A stretch of DNA of 64,000 bases from Enoplolaimus lenunculus (taxonomy: Eukaryota > Nematoda > Enoplea > Enoplida > Thoracostomopsidae): the NCBI GenBank assembly GCA_030248215.1, contig JASANG010002449.1, positions 303,617-367,616 of the forward strand, read 5' to 3'. This document shows, piece by piece, positions 35,458 through 47,893 of this stretch. The stretch's first letter is position 1, and each line of letters opens with the position of its first letter. Under the pieces are notes generated by a model. That model was not told the DNA's origin. It searched no databases and saw nothing but the letters and a program-made list of their open reading frames with translations. Position numbers and translations under genes: made by a program.

Positions 35458-35968
35458 ATGCTTTTGATCTTCGAATGGCTCACGACGCAATTGCGGTCAA
35501 AATTTATAACGGAACGTTTGCCGGAACCGTATACACCTCGCGGTGACGCGTATCCGCACAATTCGTCAGTTGATATTTATTCAGATGCTAGCTGTCACGT
35601 TGAAAACGGTGAGTATCAGTAACATAAAAAGATGTTTTAATCTTAGGTACTGTTTGTTACTTAAGTTCAGATTTAAGTAACTGGCTCAGCGTAGTGTTCG
35701 GTTAGTTATTTTGGTTTGATTCTCAAACTGAATAACTGTCAAATATGACGTAAGTAAATACAGCAAGCCACGAATTTAATAAAATTTTAAAATAACCAAG
35801 AACACTGAGAGCGCGCTAACCAAGCGCAATTCACACAGCCAACACAAAGACAACACACGGCCCCCCCCCCCCGGAGGAAAAAAAGAAACCACCACAAAAC
35901 AAGAAAAAACCCAAACACCACACAAACCACCAAAAAAAAACAAAAAAAAAAAAAACCAAGCCAAAAAA

Positions 35969-36003
<35 letters not shown>

Positions 36004-39000
36004 AAATAAAAAAAAAAAAAAAAAAAAAAAATAAAAAAAAAAAAAAAAAAAAATTAAACTGTAAAATTTCAAAATGGAAAATGCGCTATACTACGGCAGA
36101 ATATTCTAGATTTAGCTACTGATCTGAAGTAGACGCATTTTGATATAGGGGATGCAACAGTGACACCTAAAAATGCTTCTGAGGTCGATTTACTGAGCTT
36201 GAAAACAATCACATACGTAAAGTCTCTCGGTCTTTGGCCTTTGGGGCATTCACTGTGAGTAGGATTATAGCAATTGCTATAGCACTTGTTCCTTACAAGA
36301 AAATTATTCCATATTAAATAAATAGTGTTTTAGATTTTAAAGAATATTTTAAATTACTGCAGTGATTCGAATAAAAGGGGGGTAATAACAGAAGAGGGTC
36401 ACCATTTTGAGTCCCAATCAATAGGAGTCCGTACCCCTAATAAGAGTTCGTAAGCGACAGAGTCCCTAAACCCTAATTAGAGTTCCTAAATGTAAATTAT
36501 CCCTAATCGTAGAGCATAAATGGCTCCAGGACCAAATAATTTGAGTTCGAAACCTTAAAGCGTACTTAAGTTTTGAAAGTACATTCCTAAGTATAACCTT
36601 GCATTGTCGCTCAAGCTATTTACAATAGACAAATATACGTTTAATTCAATGGATAGTTGCAATACCGGTTATATGTGGGGGTTATCCTCTAGAGAGGCTA
36701 AATAAATATCAGTCCCACTCTTATTCGGGTCACTACAGTACATGGGATTTCAAAACAATTGTTTCGAATTACAGAGCAGTTTTAATCATTTTTTTACAAA
36801 TTTAAAGCAACTATCTTTATAGACAGCAATTGAAAATTTTTCCATTAATTAAATAATTATTTCAGATCCTAAACATGAGACGAAATCGTCGCTGAATTGG
36901 TGCGAAGAATTATGTCGAAGCGGAGCGCATGGAGTCATCGAAATAAGCGAAGCTCGAAACAAACATTCTAAGGCGTTATGGCTGGCACTTGTGACACTAT
37001 TTTTTAGTTTTGCCGCAATTCACACGTATGTATAGTTTGTATAACTGAATTTCGTTTTTCAACGAAAAGGGAATTTTGGGCGGAACTTGTCTGCAATTTC
37101 AACGTAGTTTTAGCGGTGCTATAAACTTTTGAAACAAAAATTATTAATTCCCTTTATTAAAATTTAAATGCTATTTCAAACGCTTTATATATATTCAGGT
37201 GCAGCCGTAGGTCTGCTGCCGGCTCTGATTTTGTTTCCGATACAATTTGCGCCGGAGGTTCCGACAATTTTGGTAATGAAATTTTGCATAGTTTTTACAG
37301 AATTTATTACTTTGGTGCGTTTCGTTTTAATTCTTTCCACAATTTTTAGACAAAAATTCGTCGAGATTTTGTAAAAAAAATTAACGTAAAACCAAAACAT
37401 TTAACACCTTATAGATTGTTGCTAAAATTAGTAAAATATCCATCGTTTTAGTTACTTACCTAATTTTGCCTCACCTCCTGGTTCATTTTCGGCTTCGACT
37501 CCAACTGGTTTTGTTGACCTCCATATACGGATCAGGTATTTCTCACGTCTGCTTACGCCAGCAAGGATGACTCATTGTGAACAAGACAGTAGTTCATTTT
37601 CTGAAATTTTTCGCATTTGTTAAACGAAATATTTCAGCGAATGACTGAGCAAAATTTTGAATTTAAAAACTGTAACTGCGAGGTATGTTTCTCGTATGTT
37701 GGTTGGCAAAAATGAAAAACATAAAAAAATCAAATTTACACAAATTCAACATTTGGTAGCAGTATCTGTTTTTTTTCAGAACTGTGACAATACAAAACGC
37801 TCTAAAATCACCAGCTTCCGTATCAGTCGTTTACGCATCAACTCGCGCCGTTCCGTTTCCAAGTTTTATGATATGCGATCCGTTGAAAAGTTTTATTCAT
37901 CTCGAAGCACTGCTTAACCAAACGATACGCAGCAAACATCAAAATCTAACATCTAACTCCAGTAGTAGTAAAATTCTGAACATAGTTTCACGCAAAACTG
38001 GCACACCACCTTTGTTATTGACTCCACCACATGCTAAACCTGAAAACATCAGCTTCGAACTGCTAACAATACAAGAATTAATAGGATTATTCAGCTTAAT
38101 GAAATTTCAAGTTGGTCCTCGAATCTTACAGATTGTCGCTCCACTGCTTGGACGTAAGCCGACGCAACTGCAACTCTACGAATACGCCACGCAATTATTG
38201 GCTACGAACCGTGGGAAAAATGTATTGAAGTTATTTCAAGCCGTTTTAACTGACCTCACCCTAGGCTGTTCAGAAGTTATAGCTAATATTGGTCAAAATG
38301 GAGCAATATATAACGCCTGTGAACGTTTCAAACCAGTTATAGTTCAAAAGTATGGATTATGTTTCGGACTGGACCCAACATTTCAGCACGTACATACTAC
38401 TTATGATAAGGGCTCTTACGCATCAAATAGGACAGAGATTTTTCAGAATACTAAAAGTGGTAATTACTTATCAGTATCTTTGAAACTCAGCAGTGATCCT
38501 GAGACTACTACAAACCATTGGAAACTTGAAAATGTGCTTCTAATACAAGGCCGGCCCCAAATTTCATCTTTAGATGACGTGGAATTTAAACTGACTCCTG
38601 GACATCAATATTCTTTTCATCTTAGCGCGGTCCAGCTTCGCAGAGTTTCGACTCCACCCAACCCCTGTCTAACGAACGCAGCGATAGTTCAACTCAACTT
38701 TCCAATCTTAGAATATTCCGTATCGCAATGCGAATTCATTCGAAGACAGTTAAAGTTTGAAAAGTTAGAAAATTGCACTACTCGCTTATTCGACGCATTT
38801 CAACTTAGGTTCAATTCAACTCGAACACGTAACATCTGTACATATTTGAACGAATATCGCTACGCAGGGATTATGGGCCGAGTTCCATACAACGCCGAAA
38901 CTTACAAAGATGCCATTCAATGTTACAGTCAATGTCATTCGTTGGAATATACATTTTATCCTCCAACCCTGACTCAAATTACCCCTGAAAATCGAAACCG

Positions 39001-39220
39001 ATATTCAAACGAAGCCAAAGTTGAGTTTAAATTTTTGACCCGTTCGTATCCAGTGTATACTGAAACCCCTTTGTTGTACTGGTTTGATTATGTGAGCTTA
39101 ATTGGTGGTTGCTGGGGTTTATGGCTCGGGTGCAGTTTGGTCACTTTGCTTCATATTGCAAATACCCTAATGCGAGGTGCTGTCGATTTTGTGCTTCGGC
39201 GAATTGAAATGAAAGTTTAG
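35458..39220 (+). CDS. DEG/ENaC (ASC) ion-channel subunit, 3 exons
   Basis: Exons: 35458-35608, 36866-37025 and 37780-39220; phases 1 and 2 agree; 583 residues. Subunits of this family form trimeric amiloride-sensitive sodium channels in the plasma membrane, gated by acid, peptides or mechanical force. Visible hallmarks: the cytoplasmic gating motif His72-Gly73 in WCEELCRSGAHGVIEI; TM1 (about 85-104, LWLALVTLFFSFAAIH); the post-TM1 motif VPFPSFMICDP; the mid-ectodomain KPVIVQKYGLCFGLDP; the late YKDAIQCYSQCHS cysteines; and TM2 with GGCWGLWLGCSLVTLLH, which holds the G-x-S selectivity filter at 554-556. The acidic residue usual after TM2 (filter+6) is His562. The ectodomain has fewer cysteines than ENaC/ASIC, and ectodomain plus TM2 lie in one large exon. 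The C-terminal tail is only about 15 residues. Intron 1 holds an A/C-rich tract and a TA-MITE; intron 2 holds a hAT relic. Confidence 0.92.
35860..36052. repeat. C-run and A/C-only low-complexity tract
   Basis: C homopolymer (14 C) followed by about 170 bases made almost only of A and C, ending in long A runs. In intron 1 of the DEG/ENaC gene. Open frames here are poly-Phe noise; it may be an assembly or base-calling artefact. Confidence 0.85.
36357..36738. mobile_element. CTGTAGTGACCCG-family TA-MITE, copy 3
   Basis: TA-flanked, inverted relative to copy 2, in intron 1 of the DEG/ENaC gene, ending 128 bases before exon 2. Confidence 0.88.
37195..37530. mobile_element. hAT-like relic (CCGGAGCCGG family)
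   Basis: GCAGCCGTAGG...GCCGGAGGTTCCGAC at the left and CTCCTGGTTCATTTTCGGCT at the right resemble sub-terminal parts of the 21.7 and 24.3 kb relics. In DEG/ENaC intron 2. Confidence 0.4.
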
Positions 39221-39921
39221 CGCTGAAGGGAAACATTTTAACCCTGCAAACACTTCAACCATGGCGTCGCTATACCAATTTGGTATACCTCAGTTACGAG
39301 TTCCGCGGTTAACTTTATACAAGATTGATGCGTTGAAAGTAATGACAGCGGTATGATTTATATTTCTGTGGCAACTGCAATAGTCAACTTACTTTCAGAC
39401 ATATAACACGCAAGTAAAATAACATTTCTGATATTTAGAAACAATTTCTTACATTTAAGAAATATGATTAGCACGGTGCACTGGAAAAGCATTAATTTAT
39501 AACAGAAAATTTTTTTGAAAAAGTTTTGAAACATTCTGAAAATTATTGCATTAAAGAAGTAAATAAATATTTTCCAGCTTTTTTAACAAAAATTGTTTTA
39601 AATTAGAGGAAAACTTTTCTGTTTTCTCGTTAACAGTTGTTTTCTGAATTAGTTTAGAAATACTTTTTTACTTTCACCAGCATAAGACTAATTATACAAA
39701 TTGTTGATATTGTAAATTCAATTTTTTGCGATTTGAAAAATTTTTAGCTCTAAAATTAATATCGTGAAGGAATATGAAAACTCATGTGTTTTTATACTTT
39801 GCTCCGTATGTCAGGTAACATTTCCGACATTGTCTCTTGTACACTTTGATCACAGGCTAAAAAGTCTGCCTTTGTCTAAAGCCTTTACCTTATCTTACAT
39901 CAAAACCTAAGGATTAGGTTT

Positions 39922-39985
39922 AAGTTTTGGAAAAGCTTATAAATGCCGACACCAAGTTTTGGAAAAGCTTATAAATGCCGACACC
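39922..39985 (+). repeat. 32-bp tandem duplication
   Basis: Two exact copies of a unit starting AAGTTTTGGAAAAGCTTATA. Confidence 0.9.
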
Positions 39986-40054
39986 TTTACGTTTTACCGT
40001 AGGAAACTTCAAAGTTTAAATGTGGAGGAAGTGTGCAAGAACCAACAACTTTAC

Positions 40055-40255
40055 CGCCAATGTAAAGAACTGGGGTGGAAGAGTATAAGAATATTCCTAA
40101 GCCAAACTCTAAGCCTAAGCCTAAGCGTAAGAACGAGCATATTCCCAACCCTATGCCTAAGCCTGAGCCAAGCAAGCAAATTAGTCTAAAGCTTAAGCTT
40201 AGTCTTTTCTAGTCCCACAGAAAAACGTTACACCCCTGATTTTTTTACATGTGCC
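40055..40255. mobile_element. TTAGGC-type MITE
   Basis: Duplication AACTTTAC / AACATTAC. CGCCAATGTAAAGAACTGGG start, TTTTTTACATGTGCC end. Confidence 0.87.
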
Positions 40256-40532
40256 AACATTACTAAATATTGTTGTAGTTTTATAACTATTAAAATAAAT
40301 TTCTGTTTTGGAGTGAGTTCAAAATTGATCGGCCTACTGACAAAAGTTAAAAGTGTCTGCCGTCTATTATTTATATAAACGACATCTCATAGCGTTCTAG
40401 GGGTCTTGCACACTTCTCCACACAGTTTCCACAATTGTTTAGATTTTAACATACATTAGGCTTAAAATTACACTTACTCGATTGCTAATGGCTGAATCTT
40501 AGGCCTATGTTGGCGTGGAGAACTTTTCAAGA

Positions 40533-40690
40533 ACCATCCAAGGTATAGAACAGGCCCCTCATAGTAGTATAAGAATATTCGAAAACCTAAGCCTAAACCT
40601 AACTCTAAGTAAAAAAATTAGACTAAAACTTAAGCTTACTCTATTGCAAACTCGCAGACAAATATCCGTCCCTAATAGTTTCATGGGCCC
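40533..40690. mobile_element. TTAGGC-type MITE
   Basis: GGTATAGAACAGGCCCCTC left arm, GTTTCATGGGCC right end, with CCTAAGCCTAAACC inside. Confidence 0.72.
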
Positions 40691-41821
40691 AAGTGCCGAA
40701 TTCAAGCAACGAAATTTTTCCTTTGTCTATTTTCGTACCTATTCCCCGATTTGCTGTCGTTTAACTGATAATCAGTCAGAGTGTAAACAAACTGTTATGT
40801 TTTTTAATTGTATCAAATATACACTATCGGTTCAATTCCAATACAACAAGTTTATCGTCAAACATACTTTGAGTTATGTCCAGCAGATTGGCAATATTTT
40901 TCTTTATGTGTTTTGTCGTAAAACAGTTTTTAGGTTCACAATTTAAGTTCAAACTTAACCCCGCAAACATATGCCTATACTTTTTGCCGGAGCAGACAGG
41001 ACAGGACGCTCACTTTGTTTCAACCGGTTAGGGTGAAGGTCCCTTTAGGAGTGAGGGACCTATTAGGGGTTGGACCCCCCTCAAATGGGGGGTACGGGTG
41101 TGGCTGCTCCGGTGTTGCGTAGACTTGAAATTTATACTGAGAACAATTTCTGGAATTACTCTGCGATATATTTCCTCAGATCCTACGTCAATTCGGAGCC
41201 CGACAACTTGTCGCCCGACAGTGTCCTGAACCAAAATCTAATCATAATAATAAGTATTATCCAACGCTTAAGCTTAAGCCGAAACCGAGGCATCATCAAG
41301 GGCAATAAATTTTTTGAGTCGACGAGATTTCGAAAACATGTTGCCGGTCGGCAAGTCGGGCGACAAATTGCCAAAGGTATTACGAGCAATTGACCGTAAG
41401 TACACCTTTACATATAGTTGGAATATATATATTTATAACGCACATAAGCATTGATAAACAACGAATCTAGTCAACGTAATTACGCCTTCTCTAACTGTTA
41501 CTCCTTTGTGTAAGCTCGTGTCAACTCGAATTGTATTGTCGCCCCAAAGTTACAATAATTATTTTAACATAAGTTGCTTCAGTCCTTTCGCTCCAGTGGC
41601 GTACCGAGAAATTTGAATTGGAATGGTGCCAAAACCGAAAACAATGACTCAAATATAAGTATTGTGGCAATAAAAAGTTGGCAATTTGTCAACGGGTGGT
41701 TGTTGCTGCGTACATACCTAACAGAACATAAGTTCAATTGAAAGGCACTACAGAGTCTCTGGTTCTCTTCTCTGTACGCGGGTACTGTCCCTAACGATCA
41801 CAATCCACTACCAAGCGCATT

Positions 41822-42022
41822 CTCAAATGGGTATAGCACCTATCACCACCAGTTGGCAAAACTTTAATAACTATTGAACTGTTGATTAGTGAGATTCGCA
41901 AGCATAGTGTTTGCCTTTGACGCATCCTACTAAAATACAGAACGTCACATTTGTAGCCGTCGCATTTCGTTTGTTTGAAGATTAATATTTTTAACTTGTG
42001 ACAGGTGCTACACACATTTCAG
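41822..42022. mobile_element. GGTGCTACACACATTT-family MITE
   Basis: Left arm CAAATGGGTATAGCACCTAT and right arm GACAGGTGCTACACACATTT form inverted repeats. Related copy at 49464. Just beyond the 3' end of the aerolysin-fold gene. Confidence 0.55.
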
Positions 42023-42071
42023 AACATTGGCGCTGATTTGCCCAATTACCGTCTTCAGATACGTGCAAACT

Positions 42072-44630
42072 TCAACGCTCACAGTGTCTCAACGGCACTT
42101 CGGTGATTTTAATTTTTTGTTCAACGCCAAATTTAAACTGACACCGGCCACGCAATTCAGCGACTACAATTCGATTTTTTTCAACGCGATATCCTTTTAA
42201 GCCACGTTCAATTTCACGAAGGATAATTTCAGACATATGACCTTCGATAACGGTTATTAGCGAATTATTATCGCGCATATTTGTAAACGATACTATTACT
42301 CGGCCATGAAATCGTGCTTTCAGCGTGAAAACGCCTGACGTTTGGGCTTCGCTGACGACCAGCTCTGCTGTGGTTTCAGTTCCGGCCGGCACACGCACCT
42401 GAGAATCGACACCCCAGCTTAATTCTTGTTCAATCGTGTCTTCTTCAACGTTTGAAACGTGCAGTTCCCGACTAAACCCAGCGTTGGCTTCCAGAATTTC
42501 ACACGGGGTTTTAAGTCCTAGCGAAAAATCACAACCAGTTGTAAATCCTCGCTCGAGACAAATCGTCGCCTCGGATCGAGTTGTGCGTTCAGTTTTGAAC
42601 GAATATTCTTGTGGGGCAGAGGTATGATTTTGAAATACTGTTTTGAATAGCGTTTGGGGTTGAACATTTTTCGACGGAGAACGGGTCGCCGACGCGAACG
42701 GAGCGATGTTGTAGTCGGGTGGTTCGTAGTGAAATTTGACGTAGTTCCAGTTGATCGCGAGCGCGATGAATTCTTTCGGTATTCGCGATTGGTCTTTGGT
42801 TTTTGTCATTTCGAAGCCGTTCCACGCCCATTTTCGAACGATTTCTTCGATGTCGAGAATGTGAGTGTCTTCCGGATGATGGGCGGCTGGAGATTTTGAG
42901 CCTGACCCGGCGATGCCGGTAGTTGCCATACCAGCGCCTGCGGTCGGACGATCCGGGCGATCTGAAACGCAACAAAATGCCACTTTAATTGAGAACACAA
43001 TTTCGTTATATCTGATTACCGGCATCAAATTATTAAACTATAGGGGCCTGTTTACTTTACCTAAGCTAAACCCTTTGCCTAAACCGAAATTTAAATCTAA
43101 GCCTAAACGTTTTTAAACTTCTAAATTTTGCCTAAGCCTACACCCCATGACTCAAAGTCCCGCAAGTCCACCTGTCTCTCATTGGGCGTCTCTATAATTA
43201 CGATGGGTTGTAAAGAAAGTTAATAAGCTATGAGCTACTTGGGTATTGCAACTAATCAAATCACAGAAAAAATTGCTGTTGATTTACTAAAATGCTGTGG
43301 GTAGGGTATTCAAGTCCTTCCCTCGATATACGAGACCCTTTTTGTAATGTACGTTAACATAATTTCACAATCCTAATAAAAAGTGGAAAAAACTTCAAAC
43401 TTTTTCTATGTGCAGTTTTATGAAACACGCATAGTGGATCAATTTTGCTACTTCCCCAATGGACCGTACAGAGTGGTAGCTGAGGTACTAGGTTATAGAT
43501 TTAACGAACAGCCAGTATATATTAGAAAATCTATATTTGAAATATCAGCGTTAAAAAGTTAGCAGTTTCTGATTAATTCACATGCATCGATCACAATCCT
43601 GACTCTGCGAAACCCACACATGGAAACTGACTGCAAAAAGAAATTGTAAAATTTACACAACGCTGGGCAAATGTAAAAAACAGGCCGTAACAGTAGTGTA
43701 CGTAGGTATATCTAAGCTTAAGCCTAAAGCGTAAGAATGAGTAAATACTAAAGCCTAAACCTAAGCAAAAAATACTATAGTGTGTCTACTAAAAAATTGA
43801 CCTTAAAAATGCTGATCTTTGCGTAGGGCTCATTTCGATATGATATCGCTAAGATATTACACTTCAGATAAAAAATGAAACAAAAAAACAGCCACAAAAC
43901 ACAGCGTTTGATAAGTAACGTAGTCATGGGATGGCATACAAGCAAAGGCATAGCCAGGGGAACAAAACTGTTATGGTAAAAAAGCCTATCAACAGTGCTT
44001 TTTTGCACCGACGAATACGGGATTCGCATGCAAACTAAGCTTCCAACGGTTTGTTGCAAGTGTTCCGTAAATGTTGAATTTTGGTGATTGTTAACATATT
44101 TCAATTTAAGACACCCTCGAGACCGTCTGTTTCAGAGTACATTGTTGCCGAGGTTAAAGGTTACAGAATTCTCAAAATATCTTGAGCTCTTAATCCCAAT
44201 GCGGTCGGCTAATATTGGTTCAGGTTTTTGAATAACTATATCTCGAATTTAAAAAAGTTTCCACTACGCCTAAGCTTAGGTTCTAGAAAAGGCTTACATA
44301 AGCCTAAACCTAACGCTTTTTAGGCGTTTTCTTAGCCCTACGCCTTAGCCTACGAGAGAAGTGTACAATAGCCTTACGCTTGACTATAGAATCGTTGCGC
44401 TTGAGGCCGAATTTACTGCAAAGTTTTAAACTTTTCGTAGAGCAAATTAGCTTATTTAGCAAATTGATGGCTAATTCATATGCTTTTCCTAATTAAGTAA
44501 TAAGATTTAAGCAATTTTAATTTTAAATTTCCTTACATCCATTAACAATTTTGCCTCCGTTTGTTACATCTTCATGAACAACGGCAGCGCCTGAGCCAAA
44601 AGGGTTCCACGACTGCAGTGTTGTCATCAT
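42072..44630 (-). CDS. Aerolysin-fold (ETX/MTX2-like) protein, 2 exons
   Basis: Exon 1 is 44630-44537 (GTAAGG donor) and exon 2 is 42961-42072 (TTTCAG acceptor); phase 1 agrees; about 327 residues. No signal peptide is seen. The first half contains an N-terminal region (EEIVRKWAWNGFEMTK) of unknown role. The second half has alternating polar/hydrophobic beta strands: NHTSAPQEYSF, a Ser/Thr-rich stretch to GFTTGCDFSLGLKTP, an insertion-like segment, then ELSWGVDSQVRVPAGTETTA and FHGRVIVSF. This pattern (NxT-x-xP start, amphipathic hairpin, W-x-V-x-S..VxVP) is that of ETX/MTX2 beta-pore-forming domains, also found in animals as defence or digestive proteins. The gene appears intact and is spliced, so it belongs to the host. 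Exon 2 uses more C/G-ending codons than the other genes here. Family by pattern; function unknown. Confidence 0.7.
43049..43145. repeat. GCCTAA-rich remnant
   Basis: Scattered CCTAAGCTAAACCC, GCCTAAACCG and GCCTAAGCC units without terminal repeats, in the aerolysin-fold gene intron. Confidence 0.45.
43665..43776. mobile_element. TTAGGC-type MITE, left part
   Basis: GGGCAAATGTAAAAAACAGG start and CCTAAACCTAAGCAAAAAAT. It is replaced at 43777 by a different sequence starting TATAGTGTGTCTACTAAAAA. In the aerolysin-fold gene intron. Confidence 0.6.
44263..44395. repeat. GCCTAA/TTAGGC-rich remnant
   Basis: CCTAAGCTTAGG, AAGCCTAAACC, TTTTAGGCG and GCCTTAGCC on both orientations; no TIR of the main family. 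Confidence 0.45.
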
Positions 44631-44836
44631 TTGTTAATCGAGTATTGTAGTGTATTTAAGTACAGTTTTTATGATTTTTATGGTTGAAATCTTTAAATAC
44701 TTGCATTCGTTCTATAAATACACGCGTCGAACTTGGAAACTATACGGAAGGTGTAATAAATCCTTTAAAGATGAAAGCTTTTGTTTCCGGGAATATCGGA
44801 AAATGTAAATCATTCACAATCTGAAAACAACAGCGG

Positions 44837-45070
44837 TAGTGATTCGACAAACCGGATTAGAGAAGTAATAAGAGTCCGGTGTTTCTATTTAGAGTCTGAA
44901 TCAATACAAGACTATTTCCCTAATTACAGTCTGTAACCGGATAAAGTTTAAAATAACGAAATTGTCCATAAACGACCATATCCAATTAAGTAGATTGCGT
45001 AAATGCTTTCTGGACCAAATTAAGTGCAATAAATGCAAAATATGAATATCAAAAGTCACCTATAAATACA
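44837..45070. mobile_element. Decayed CTGTAGTGACCCG-family copy
   Basis: AGTGATTCGACAAACCGG start, then AATAAGAGTCC and CTAATTACAGTCTGTAA blocks like the family interior. Termini lost; just upstream of exon 1 of the aerolysin-fold gene. Confidence 0.4.
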
Positions 45071-45454
45071 TAGCAAAACTCAACAAGTCTTATAAATGTA
45101 TATTCACAAAGTAATGAACTTAAAACACAGCAAATGACAGACATACAATGTTGTCCATATAATTGGAGCCGGTTTGAAAAATATATTTTAGTCCGGAACC
45201 GAAAACCAAAGGTGGGTAACCTCTGGCTAGGCGAAATTCAATCAGTCAGCCCCCTCCCGTTATTCGTGTATTAATTACAATAGGGCTCATATTCCCATAT
45301 GCATATGGCACTATGGGATCCATTACCATTAAGCGAAAGCGGTTCAAACTGACTTTACTCCTGCAATTGCGATTACTCAAGATTGGCACAGAATAAATGG
45401 AACAAATCCTATTCGAAAATGTGCTTAGTTTCGAAACTTGCCATTCGCTGGCTT

Positions 45455-45613
45455 GGTCAACGTAAAGAAGAGGGGCAGAACAGTATTATAAGCATATTGC
45501 GAAGCCTAAGCCTAAGCCTAAGCCTAAGCCAAGCAAAAAATTAGTCTAAAGCTTAAGCTTATTCTATTGCAGTCCCACAGAAAAACGTTCCGCTCCTGAT
45601 CGTTACATGTGCC
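45455..45613. mobile_element. TTAGGC-type MITE, compact array copy
   Basis: Duplication GCTGGCTT / GCTGGCTC. GGTCAACGTAAAGAAGAGGG start; four perfect CCTAAG hexamers; CGTTACATGTGCC end. Confidence 0.9.
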
Positions 45614-47143
45614 GCTGGCTCTAAAAACTACACGGATGCTACACGTTTGAAACTACGGGCCAGGTTTGCAATCCAAAGCCGTTTTCATGTCAGCGAGAAG
45701 TTACAAAGCTGCGTTTTTCTTCTCAGACTCGTTTAAAATGAATATTACAAACAATTTTATATAAACACTAAGAGATCTAAACGTGTTTTAGAACAAAATT
45801 TGAGAAACTATGGCAGCTGTGCACTTTTACCCATACACACAAGGTTAAGCTTAAGCTTAAGCCTGGAGCCAAAGTCAAAACCAAAAGTCATATCGCAAGC
45901 CCAAAAGTTATGGCGAAAATATCAAAATTTCAAAATCTGGGAGATATTGTACAAGACACGAAACTGTATACGTACAAATCAGCCAAAAAAGGTTTGGGCT
46001 ATGAAGAAACATGAAGTAAAAATTATTTGAGAAAATGCGTTTTTAAATTTCTCGAGCAAAAAGTAAAATTTAGCCAAATTATCAGGAGTTCATTGCAAAA
46101 TTGCAAAGCCTCATCTAACTGACTATTTGTACAATATCGTAATAAACAGAGTTGATGAACAAAATCATTAAAATGACGAAGCAACAATTTGCATAAATAA
46201 GTAATAAAGTTATCATGTAAGCCATTCGGTGCCTTCATAAGATTATGTTACACAGATACATATTATACATAAGATAAACGCTAACATCTATGGTTTAATT
46301 ACACAATGCAAGCCTAGGAATACAAACAGTACCTATGCCAATGCTCAGGCAGGCACATTTGTACAAGGGATGCAACCATGAGGCGGACTTCGCGATAATC
46401 CACAAATTAGAATATATTTAGCTCAAAATGGTAAAGTTCAAGGTATACAAATTTTCAAACTAGCGTGATTCATACCAACTTATTAAAATCTCTAGTGGTC
46501 AGCGCTGGAAAACTTCCCAAAATGCCGCCAGCGGCGTTAATGTTTGCATTGCATGGATAATTGCAATAAAGTCCATCAATTGACAAGCGTTGTATAGTAT
46601 CCACGTGAACGTCTGCACATCCTTAACAAGCCTATTTAGCATATTTTGTTACTGGCTGCTGATGCAATGGTGAGACACCCCAGGCTAAGGCCCACCAACA
46701 GCAATCAAAACCAATATTTTGTACAAAAGTTTCAACACTAAAATGGCGTTCGGCATCTCTCACTCAGTTTACTTCGCTCGTGGGAATTATTCGAATCATT
46801 CCGCCGCTATTATCTCGAGCGGCACACCGTTTTAGAAATTTCTGGTTCCGACACTGATTGCAATTGACCGTGTGAACTAAACAAATGATTCAAAAATGGT
46901 CAGTGTTGCAAACTAATTTTACACTGAAATTATATAAGTTTCGTTTCTTGTTCGTTTTGCTCATGAAGTTTTATTTAAAAGTCTACGTTTCGTACATTTC
47001 TGAAGGGAGCTTCAGCAAGCTATCGATTTTTACTGAAACCGTGAATTTGAGTTTTGCAGCAGTTAAAGTCAAAAATCATAACACTTAATATTCAAGCTTT
47101 AAGTTTTGTGGCTGTTTTTAAGGTCACCCCCCTAGAAAGCTTT

Positions 47144-47344
47144 GCCCCATGTAAAGGCCAGGGGGGGAACGGTTTTCTGTGGTACTAGATAAAAGTAAGC
47201 TTAAGCTTTAGACTAATTTTTTGCTTGGCTTAGGCTTAAGCTTAGGCTTAGACTTCGGAATATGTTCATTGTTACGCTTAGGCTTAGGCTAAGGCTTCGG
47301 AATATGCTTGTAATCGGTTCCGCCCCTATTCTTTACATTGGCCA
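47144..47344. mobile_element. TTAGGC-type MITE
   Basis: GCCCCATGTAAAGGCCAGG start, CTATTCTTTACATTGGCC end, two TTAGGC arrays in opposite halves. Confidence 0.83.
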
Positions 47345-47379
47345 AAACTGTCAACCTTGCTGGTAAATCATTGAATTCT

Positions 47380-47445
47380 CTTGGATGTTCCTCTTGAAAA
47401 TTTTTTAGCCCCCCCTACCAAAGTGAGCTAAATACGGGCCTGCTA
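47380..47445. mobile_element. GTAGCCAGCTCACC-family fragment
   Basis: TTAGCCCCCCCTACCAAAGT then GAGCTAAATACGGGCCTG, the right arm of the 20.76-kb family. Confidence 0.5.
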
Positions 47446-47452
47446 TCTAATA

Positions 47453-47893
47453 CTGTAGTGACCCGAATAAGAGGGGGGACTGATATTTATTTAGCCTCTC
47501 TAGAGGGTATCCCCCTGTTATTTTGTTACGGACTGTAATTTATTTTTATCCCACGATTCGTTTCTGATTATGTCTGTGTTGCAACTATCCGTTGAATTAT
47601 ACGTTTATTTGTCTTGTATCAACACCTTGTGCGATAACGCAAGGTTATCCTTTAGAAATGTACTTTCAACACTTAACTATATACATGCTTTAAAGTTTCG
47701 AACTCAACTTTATTTGGTTCTGGAGTCATTTATGCACTACAATTTAGGATAATTGACCTTTATGGACTCTAATTAGGGATTAGGGACTTTATCGGCTTAC
47801 GGACTCTTATTAGGGACACAGACTTCTAGTATTGATTGGGACTCAAATATGGGAACACCCTCTTATTACTCCCTCTTATTCGGATCACTACAG
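47453..47893. mobile_element. CTGTAGTGACCCG-family TA-MITE, copy 4
   Basis: Longest copy (441 bases), TA-flanked, with CCTCTCTAGAGG near the left end. Confidence 0.88.

Noticed and set aside
35776-36072. Two overlapping - strand ORFs rich in phenylalanine
   Set aside because: They translate poly-A/C low-complexity sequence; no protein character.
43775-44104. 109-residue - strand ORF
   Set aside because: Hydrophobic AT-rich translation beginning at a repeat junction inside the aerolysin-fold gene intron; no recognisable domain.
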